A program made the translations under genes and the position numbers. This document shows, piece by piece, positions 1-5,226 of a stretch of 5,226 nucleotides of DNA (positions within the stretch are counted from its first letter, which is position 1; each line of letters starts with the position of its first letter). The stretch lies in the NCBI GenBank assembly GCA_934630385.1, contig CAKTWE010000106.1:1-5226 (forward strand). Direction: 5' to 3'. Origin of the DNA: an uncultured Collinsella sp. Lineage in GTDB: Bacteria > Actinomycetota > Coriobacteriia > Coriobacteriales > Coriobacteriaceae. Below the pieces are notes generated by a model. That model was given only the letters and a program-made list of their open reading frames with translations, was not told where the DNA came from and ran no database searches.

Positions 1-20
1 GGTCTATGCCTTGCCTTTTT

Positions 21-207
21 CATGCCAACTTGTACGTCCTGGACGTCGCTCGCTGACTTATGCTCAACCTGTGACGTTTCCCTTGTTGGTGCAAAGGTGT
101 CAGGTTACTTTGCACCATGCCATCCTCTTTCACGTCACCTTGCCCGCACTGGTGCCCATTCGCTGACTTATGCTCAACCTGCGACATTCCCTTTGTTGCT
201 GCAGGGG
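21..207. repeat. Imperfect tandem direct repeat, 110-base period
   Basis: Two related units lie exactly 110 bases apart. The core is 22 identical bases at 50-71 and 160-181, beginning TCGCTGACTTATG. Downstream of the core, 72-93 and 182-203 remain about 80 percent alike without gaps. Upstream, 21-40 and 131-140/141-150 are more weakly alike (13 of 20). Similarity fades after about 97/207. The second unit ends roughly 30 bases before the -10 box of the DUF1846 gene. I do not recognise the family. It could be a degraded intergenic repeat, a pair of regulator sites, or a structured RNA element. No terminal inverted repeats or transposase are present, so it is not a visible insertion sequence. 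Confidence 0.8.
88..116. repeat. Hairpin / inverted repeat between the two repeat units
   Basis: GGTGCAAAG at 88-96 is the exact reverse complement of CTTTGCACC at 108-116, with an 11-base loop. Outside it, GTGACGT at 71-77 is the reverse complement of ACGTCAC at 132-138, so the two pairs are nested. Neither side has a T tract on either strand, which argues against an intrinsic terminator. It may be an operator-like DNA palindrome or a folded RNA segment. The loop read on the minus strand contains AACCTGACAC, resembling AACCTGTGAC (66-75) and AACCTGCGAC (176-185) in the direct repeats. Confidence 0.6.
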
Positions 208-234
208 AAGTGCGTGGGGGAGGGTCTGCTCCGC

Positions 235-240
235 TATAAT
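235..240 (+). promoter_or_regulatory. Predicted -10 box of the DUF1846 gene
   Basis: TATAAT matches the housekeeping sigma -10 consensus perfectly. No good TTGACA-like -35 lies 16-18 bases upstream (212-217 reads GCGTGG), and there is no extended -10 TG. Transcription would start near 246-248. That leaves about 33 bases of leader before the preferred start codon at 280. Confidence 0.55.
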
Positions 241-268
241 CGCCTAGGACATTAAATGGAAACGGGAC

Positions 269-273
269 GGGAG
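269..273 (+). promoter_or_regulatory. Ribosome binding site deciding the DUF1846 start
   Basis: GGGAG is followed by a 6-base spacer and then ATG at 280. The in-frame ATG at 256 has no such site and would lie only about 9 bases after the predicted transcription start, so this site favours 280. Confidence 0.65.
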
Positions 274-279
274 CCATAC

Positions 280-1761
280 ATGCGCCAGGGTTTCGACAAC
301 GCGAAGTATATCGAGCTGCAGGCCGCTCATATTAAGGAGCGCATCTCGCAGTTTGGCGGCAAGCTGTATTTGGAGTTTGGCGGCAAGCTGTTTGACGACT
401 ATCATGCGAGTCGCGTGCTGCCGGGTTTTGAGCCGGACAGCAAGTTCCGCATGCTCAAGAGCATTGCCGATGACGTTGAGGTCATCATCGCGATCAACGC
501 GAACCACATCGAGAAGAATAAGGCCCGTGGCGACCTGGGCATTACCTATGACGAGGACGTCTTGCGCCTGGTCGACCTGTTCCGCGGCAATGGTTTTGCT
601 GTCGCGGCCGTGGTCATCACCCAGTATGCGGGCCAGCCTGCCGCTGACGTCTTCCGTAATCGCCTGAACGCGCTCGGCATTCCCGCCAAGCTGCACTATC
701 CCATCGAGGGCTATCCCCACGACGTCGATCTGATCGTGTCTGACGACGGCTACGGCAAGAACGAGTTTGTCGAGACCACCCGTCCGCTCGTCGTGGTCAC
801 CGCGCCGGGTCCTGGCTCGGGTAAGCTCGCCACCTGCCTGTCGCAGCTCTACCACGAGCACAAACACGGCACCGCTGCCGGCTACGCCAAGTTCGAGACC
901 TTCCCGGTCTGGAACCTTCCCCTCACGCATCCGGTCAACATCGCCTACGAGGCCGCCACGGCAGACCTCGACGATGCCAACATCATCGACTCCTTCCACT
1001 TGGAGGCCTACAACAAGACTACGGTCAACTACAACCGTGATGTCGAGGCCTTCCCGGTGGTCCACGCCTTGATGGAGAAAATCCTGGGCGAGAGTCCCTA
1101 CCAGAGCCCCACGGACATGGGCGTCAATATGGTCGGCTTTGCCATTACCGATGATGATGCATGCCGCGATGCCTCCAAGATGGAGATCGTCCGCCGCTAC
1201 TTTGCCGCGGTCGAAAACGTGCGCCGCACCGGCGTGGGTGACGAGCAAGTCGACCGCCTCAAGCTCATTATGAAGAAAGCCGGTATCGATAAGAACTACT
1301 CGCCGGCGCGCTCGGCCGCCCTTACCAGGGAACAGCTGACGGGTGGTCCCGTGGGCGCCATGGTTATGCCCGATGGCTCCGTGGTGACCGGTAAGACCTC
1401 CACGCGCCTGGGCGCCGCAAGTTCGCTCATTATGAATGCGCTTAAGCATGTTTCGGGCGTCGACCTTGAGCTCGAGGTCATCAGCGACGAGGCGATTGAG
1501 CCCATCAGCAAGCTCAAGACGCATTTCCTGGGCAGCAAAAACCCGCGCCTGCATACCGACGAGACGCTTATGGCGCTCTCGATCACCTCGGCTACGAGCG
1601 AAACGGCCGCCCGCGTCCTTTCGGGCCTGGAGCAGCTGCGCGGCTGCGATGCCTTCTTTAGCGTGATCATCTCTCCGACGGATGAGACGGTGCTGCGCAA
1701 GCTGGGTATCAATGTGTGCTGCGAGCCCAAGTTCGAGCGCCGTGGGTTCTTCCACCGCTAA
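280..1761 (+). CDS. DUF1846 (UPF0371) family protein, function unknown
   Basis: The product is 493 residues, close to the usual length of the family. I recognise DUF1846 from the N-terminus (MRQGFDNAKYIELQ, then KLYLEFGGKLFDDYHASRVLPG) and from conserved blocks VNYNRDVEAFPV and VTGKTSTRLGAASSLIMNALK. A glycine-rich GPGSGK motif at residues 177-182 resembles a nucleotide-binding P-loop; whether it binds a nucleotide is not shown. There is no signal peptide or membrane segment, so it is probably cytosolic. The start at 280 is preferred over the in-frame ATG at 256 because it has a ribosome binding site and matches where family members begin. The gene has its own -10 box and a strong terminator, so it is probably transcribed alone. 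The family is widespread in Firmicutes and Actinobacteria; I know of no established activity and assign none. Confidence 0.92.
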   Translation: MRQGFDNAKYIELQAAHIKERISQFGGKLYLEFGGKLFDDYHASRVLPGFEPDSKFRMLKSIADDVEVIIAINANHIEKNKARGDLGITYDEDVLRLVDLFRGNGFAVAAVVITQYAGQPAADVFRNRLNALGIPAKLHYPIEGYPHDVDLIVSDDGYGKNEFVETTRPLVVVTAPGPGSGKLATCLSQLYHEHKHGTAAGYAKFETFPVWNLPLTHPVNIAYEAATADLDDANIIDSFHLEAYNKTTVNYNRDVEAFPVVHALMEKILGESPYQSPTDMGVNMVGFAITDDDACRDASKMEIVRRYFAAVENVRRTGVGDEQVDRLKLIMKKAGIDKNYSPARSAALTREQLTGGPVGAMVMPDGSVVTGKTSTRLGAASSLIMNALKHVSGVDLELEVISDEAIEPISKLKTHFLGSKNPRLHTDETLMALSITSATSETAARVLSGLEQLRGCDAFFSVIISPTDETVLRKLGINVCCEPKFERRGFFHR

Positions 1762-1778
1762 TCGAGATAATTGGTCTG

Positions 1779-1817
1779 AAAGGAGCGCAGCGGGTATACA
1801 TCCGCTGCGCTCCTTTT
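1779..1817 (+). terminator. Intrinsic terminator after the DUF1846 gene
   Basis: A perfect 15-bp stem pairs 1779-1793 with 1802-1816, around an 8-base loop (GTATACAT), and ends in TTTT. The stem begins with AAA on the 5' side and ends with TTT, so it could also work on the minus strand. It starts 17 bases after the stop codon and separates this gene from the regulator downstream. Confidence 0.93.
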
Positions 1818-1882
1818 ATCAACTAGGACTCGCTAAATCTAAAAACAGCCCGTTTACCTGCCTATAAGCGATTTGTGCGGTA

Positions 1883-1888
1883 TACAAT
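1883..1888 (+). promoter_or_regulatory. Predicted -10 box of the winged-helix gene
   Basis: TACAAT, within TATACAAT, lies in a locally AT-richer stretch between a terminator and the next gene. No convincing -35 is found at 16-18 bases. TTTACC at 1853-1858 is 24 bases away and too far. Transcription would start near 1895, giving a leader of about 110 bases. Confidence 0.45.
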
Positions 1889-1923
1889 AACGATAACTGT
1901 TTCATCCTTTGCGGGGGATGCCG

Positions 1924-1949
1924 CATGATGGATGTCGCCGGCCATCATG
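1924..1949. repeat. 8-bp inverted repeat in the regulator leader
   Basis: CATGATGG at 1924-1931 is the exact reverse complement of CCATCATG at 1942-1949, with 10 bases between them. It lies downstream of the predicted -10 box and 59 bases before the start codon. It could be an operator for self-repression or a hairpin in the mRNA leader. A second short palindrome, CGTGCACG, follows at 1962-1969. I do not recognise a known riboswitch class here. Confidence 0.6.
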
Positions 1950-1995
1950 GGGTGTGCCGGTCGTGCACGGTGCAGGCGATGCCCGTGCTCGGTTT

Positions 1996-2002
1996 GAGGA
2001 GG
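1996..2002 (+). promoter_or_regulatory. Ribosome binding site deciding the regulator start
   Basis: GAGGAGG is a near-perfect Shine-Dalgarno sequence 5 bases before ATG at 2008. It sets this start over earlier in-frame starts at 1909 (TTG) and 1918 (ATG). Confidence 0.85.
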
Positions 2003-2007
2003 CTGCC

Positions 2008-2346
2008 ATGGCGGGCAAGGGTCGTGCGAGTGTCAACGATATGAAGCGTGTCGAGGTACTGGTGCTGATGGAGATCGCGCAGCAGTCCAAAGATGCCGGC
2101 GGATTTTATGGCTTCTCGCGCAAAACGCTCGCCGAGCGCGTGGGGGTGTCGCCGTATCGCGCCCGCGCGGCAATCGAGCGCCTGGAGTCCGAGGATATCA
2201 TCGAGGTCGTTTCGCGCTACAACGATGATGGTGGCCAGCTTGCAAATGGCATTTGCCTCACAGCGCACGGCGAGTGGTACCTCAAGGGCGTCCGCGACGG
2301 TATGCTCGTCCAGGACATGCTGCAGGACGTCGATGCCGATCGATAG
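2008..2346 (+). CDS. Small winged helix-turn-helix DNA-binding protein
   Basis: The product is 112 residues. After a short basic N-terminus, residues 11-30 form a first helix (DMKRVEVLVLMEIAQQ). Residues 37-62 (SRKTLAERVGVSPYRARAAI...) look like a classic helix-turn-helix, where SRKTLAERVGVS reads as helix 2 and the turn and PYRARAAIERLE as the recognition helix. Residues 64-88 fit two strands and a wing, ending in LTAHGEWYL, typical of winged-helix proteins. The arrangement resembles GntR, MarR or Rrf2-type domains, but I cannot assign a family, and there is no visible ligand domain or metal-binding cysteines. It is flanked by terminators on both sides, so it is probably a single-gene unit. 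An inverted repeat in its leader is a candidate site for self-regulation. Its target genes are unknown. Confidence 0.85.
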   Translation: MAGKGRASVNDMKRVEVLVLMEIAQQSKDAGGFYGFSRKTLAERVGVSPYRARAAIERLESEDIIEVVSRYNDDGGQLANGICLTAHGEWYLKGVRDGMLVQDMLQDVDADR

Positions 2347-2369
2347 CAGTGTGCAGTCTCAGTCAAATC

Positions 2370-2403
2370 AACGCCGTCCGGCCACACGGGCGGCGTTTTG
2401 TTT
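2370..2403 (+). terminator. Intrinsic terminator after the regulator gene
   Basis: A 10-bp stem pairs AACGCCGTCC at 2370-2379 with GGGCGGCGTT at 2388-2397, including one G-T pair. The loop is 8 bases and the tail is TTTTGTTT (2396-2403). It starts 24 bases after the regulator stop and isolates the regulator from pyrG. Confidence 0.88.
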
Positions 2404-2413
2404 CGAGATTGAG

Positions 2414-2458
2414 AAATGCGAGCGCGCGCGAGAAAAAATGCGAACGGCTTGCGGTTCG
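2414..2458. promoter_or_regulatory. Repeats upstream of the pyrG -10 box (possible operator)
   Basis: AAATGCGA occurs at 2414-2421 and again at 2436-2443, 22 bases apart, about two helical turns. Overlapping the second copy, CGAAC at 2441-2445 and GTTCG at 2454-2458 form an imperfect 18-base palindrome. It lies where a -35 box and spacer would be, just before the -10 box at 2464. The position fits a repressor or activator site, but no protein is known to bind it. Confidence 0.35.
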
Positions 2459-2463
2459 AGTAT

Positions 2464-2469
2464 TACAAT
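2464..2469 (+). promoter_or_regulatory. Predicted -10 box of pyrG-xerD
   Basis: TACAAT is a good -10 match, and the same hexamer is predicted before the winged-helix gene. The -35 region is poor (2441-2446 reads CGAACG at a 17-base spacing), which may point to dependence on an activator. Transcription would begin near 2476, leaving a leader of about 50 bases. Confidence 0.5.
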
Positions 2470-2474
2470 GAAGA

Positions 2475-2506
2475 CCCGTAAGATGTGTATGGACAACTTC
2501 TACGGG
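2475..2506 (+). promoter_or_regulatory. Possible hairpin in the pyrG leader
   Basis: CCCGTA at 2475-2480 is the reverse complement of TACGGG at 2501-2506, with a 20-base loop. It lies close to the predicted transcript start and ends 18 bases before the pyrG ATG. A T tract is absent, so it is not an intrinsic terminator. The 5' end does not show the GGGC-type start used for CTP-sensitive reiterative transcription of pyrG in Bacillus. Confidence 0.3.
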
Positions 2507-2518
2507 AAGCGCAGGTAA
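2483..2518 (+). CDS. Possible 11-residue leader peptide before pyrG
   Basis: An ATG at 2483 opens a short frame encoding MCMDNFYGKRR and stopping at TAA 2516-2518, six bases before the pyrG ATG. The likely pyrG ribosome binding site (AGG at 2513-2515) is the last sense codon of this frame, so ribosomes translating it could affect pyrG initiation. It has no clear ribosome binding site of its own and would start very near the 5' end of the transcript. A frame this short easily arises by chance. Confidence 0.2.
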   Translation: MCMDNFYGKRR

Positions 2519-4186
<1,668 letters not shown>

Positions 4187-4188
4187 AG

Positions 4189-5130
4189 GTGCCGGCGAAT
4201 AAGGAATATGTCGAAGCTACTCCCTCGTCGCTCGCAGTGGCGGCGGGGGAGTATCTCGATTATCTCGCGGTCGAGCGGGGCTTGGCACGCAACACGATTA
4301 CGGCCTATCGTCGCGACTTGACGACGTACTGTGCTTTTTTGGAACGGGCAGGCATTGCGTCTTTTGAAGAGGTTACCCGTCAGGTCGTGGAAGACTTTGT
4401 CGCCGAGCGCCGTGACGGGGGCTATTCTGATGCCTCGGTGGAGCGTACACTTGCGGCCGTGAAGGGCCTGCATGCCTTTTTGGTGCGAGATGGGGCCGTT
4501 GCCCAAAATCCGACGGCAGCGTTGCGGCTGCCCAAAAAGGCCGAGCGCTTACCGGAGTACCTATCCGTGGATGATGTCTCGGCGCTGCTCGATCAAGACT
4601 TTCCCGAGGGCGAGATGGGGCTGCGCGACCACGCCATTTTGGAAGTGCTCTATGGGTGCGGCTTGCGCGTGAGCGAGCTGGTGGGGCTCGATGTGAGCGA
4701 TATCCATGTCGATGACGGCTTTGTGCTGGTTCGCGGTAAGGGCTCCAAGGAGCGTCTGGCCCCGTTGGTGGGAAGCGCGGCACGTGCCCTGACGCACTAT
4801 ATATGTGATGGACGTTCTCTCTTGGCGGCCCATGCTCGCGGAACCGAGACCTCGGCGGTTTTTTTAAATAAAAACGGACGTCGTCTGTCGCGCCAAGGCG
4901 TCCACGTTATATGCGAGCGCTATGGTCGTCAGGTGGGACTGGTGGGCCTCCATCCCCATACGTTGCGCCACTCCTTTGCCACCCACATGCTCGCGGGGGG
5001 TGCCGACCTGCGCGTGCTGCAGGAAATCTTGGGGCATGCCGATATATCGACCACGCAGGTCTACACACATGTCGATCGCACGCAACTGACCGAGGTTTAC
5101 CTGGCGGCTCACCCGTTGGCACATCGTTAG
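4189..5130 (+). CDS. xerD: Site-specific tyrosine recombinase, XerD type
   Basis: This 313-residue protein cuts and rejoins DNA through a tyrosine intermediate. Xer recombinases resolve chromosome dimers at dif, normally as a XerC-XerD pair with FtsK. The N-terminal SAM-like DNA-binding domain spans about residues 16-105 (YLDYLAVERGLARNTITAYRRDL). The catalytic domain follows with the full set R160 (GLRVSEL), K184 (GKGSKER), H257 and R260 (HTLRHSF), H283 (LGHADI) and Y292 (TQVYTHV). Spacing agrees with E. coli XerD to within one residue. GTG at 4189 is the first possible start after an in-frame stop at 4144-4146. It lies 2 bases past the pyrG stop and has only a weak upstream GGA (4180-4182), suggesting translational coupling. 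XerD is preferred over XerC from the pyrG neighbourhood seen in Actinobacteria; a phage or island integrase is unlikely given the size and context. Confidence 0.9.
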   Translation: MPANKEYVEATPSSLAVAAGEYLDYLAVERGLARNTITAYRRDLTTYCAFLERAGIASFEEVTRQVVEDFVAERRDGGYSDASVERTLAAVKGLHAFLVRDGAVAQNPTAALRLPKKAERLPEYLSVDDVSALLDQDFPEGEMGLRDHAILEVLYGCGLRVSELVGLDVSDIHVDDGFVLVRGKGSKERLAPLVGSAARALTHYICDGRSLLAAHARGTETSAVFLNKNGRRLSRQGVHVICERYGRQVGLVGLHPHTLRHSFATHMLAGGADLRVLQEILGHADISTTQVYTHVDRTQLTEVYLAAHPLAHR

Positions 5131-5187
5131 CGCATCGCCGACCTGAGCTTTTAGCTACAACACCATAGAAGATGGAGGGACGGCCCC

Positions 5188-5226
5188 GGCCTACACGAAC
5201 GCGCGATGTGCGCGTTCGTGTAGGCC
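5188..5226 (+). terminator. Perfect inverted repeat after xerD, probable terminator (cut by window end)
   Basis: Positions 5188-5204 pair perfectly with 5210-5226 over 17 bp, around the 5-base loop GATGT. The stem may continue past the window edge, since CCCC precedes it at 5184-5187. It starts 57 bases after the xerD stop. The T tract needed to confirm an intrinsic terminator would lie outside the window. The 57 bases between xerD and the stem hold no gene that I can support. Confidence 0.65.

Noticed and set aside
21..207. CRISPR array or insertion sequence reading of the left-edge repeats
   Set aside because: There are only two units, with diverged flanks, no regular spacers, no terminal inverted repeats and no transposase or cas gene.
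22..255. Short + strand open frame in the left intergenic region
   Set aside because: It has no ribosome binding site, an odd composition, and runs through the direct repeats and the -10 box of the next gene.
256..279. Earlier in-frame ATG adding eight residues to the DUF1846 protein
   Set aside because: It has no Shine-Dalgarno sequence, lies almost at the predicted transcript start, and the extra residues do not match the usual family N-terminus.
244..1755. Long minus-strand open frame opposite the DUF1846 gene (503 codons)
   Set aside because: It is the antisense of a clearly recognisable protein with strong third-position GC bias, which suppresses stops on the opposite strand. The translation has no recognisable domain.
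1909..2007. N-terminal extension of the winged-helix protein from TTG 1909 or ATG 1918
   Set aside because: The GAGGAGG site five bases before ATG 2008 is much stronger, and the extension translates the palindromic leader into low-complexity sequence.
1925..2044. Overlapping upstream frame starting at ATG 1925, containing HHGVCRSC
   Set aside because: It resembles a zinc-binding pattern by chance only; the frame is out of register with the regulator, starts inside the inverted repeat and has no good ribosome binding site.
4189..5130. Tyrosine recombinase as a sign of an integrated element
   Set aside because: Size, XerD-like motif spacing and tight linkage to pyrG fit a housekeeping Xer protein; no attachment-site duplication or phage gene is visible.
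5173..5226. ATG at 5173 open to the window end as the start of a downstream gene
   Set aside because: The frame runs straight through the perfect inverted repeat, giving an arginine-rich translation, and no spaced ribosome binding site precedes it.

Overview
The window looks like ordinary chromosomal DNA from a GC-rich actinobacterium, most likely of the class Coriobacteriia (Collinsella or a relative). The evidence is the protein style (a DUF1846/UPF0371 protein next to an actinobacterial-type CTP synthase), strong G/C preference at third codon positions, and a pyrG gene followed directly by a xerD-type recombinase. pyrG and xerD are also close neighbours in other Actinomycetota such as Mycobacterium. 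The genus is an inference from memory of the proteins, not a database result. All four genes lie on the + strand.

Layout. 1-279 has no convincing gene. It holds an imperfect tandem duplication with a 110-base period, a 9-bp hairpin between the copies, and a TATAAT-type -10 box. 280-1761 encodes a DUF1846 protein of unknown function and is followed by a strong intrinsic terminator (1779-1817). 1762-2007 contains that terminator, then a new -10 box and a leader of roughly 110 bases with an 8-bp inverted repeat. 2008-2346 encodes a 112-residue winged-helix DNA-binding protein, closed by its own terminator (2370-2403). 2404-2524 is the pyrG promoter and leader. 2525-4186 is pyrG, and 4189-5130 is a xerD-type tyrosine recombinase starting on GTG two bases after the pyrG stop. 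The window ends inside or at the end of a perfect 17-bp inverted repeat (5188-5226), probably the terminator of the pyrG-xerD unit.

How it works together. There appear to be three transcription units: DUF1846 alone, the small regulator alone, and pyrG-xerD. pyrG makes CTP from UTP. XerD would resolve chromosome dimers together with a partner recombinase encoded elsewhere. The pairing is probably conserved gene order with translational coupling, not a shared pathway. The regulator's target is unknown; its own leader and the repeats before pyrG are the nearest candidate sites.

I found no mobile element, CRISPR array, tRNA or rRNA, and no clearly new biological system. The parts least explained by known genes are the 110-base repeat region at the left edge and the structured leaders before the regulator and pyrG.
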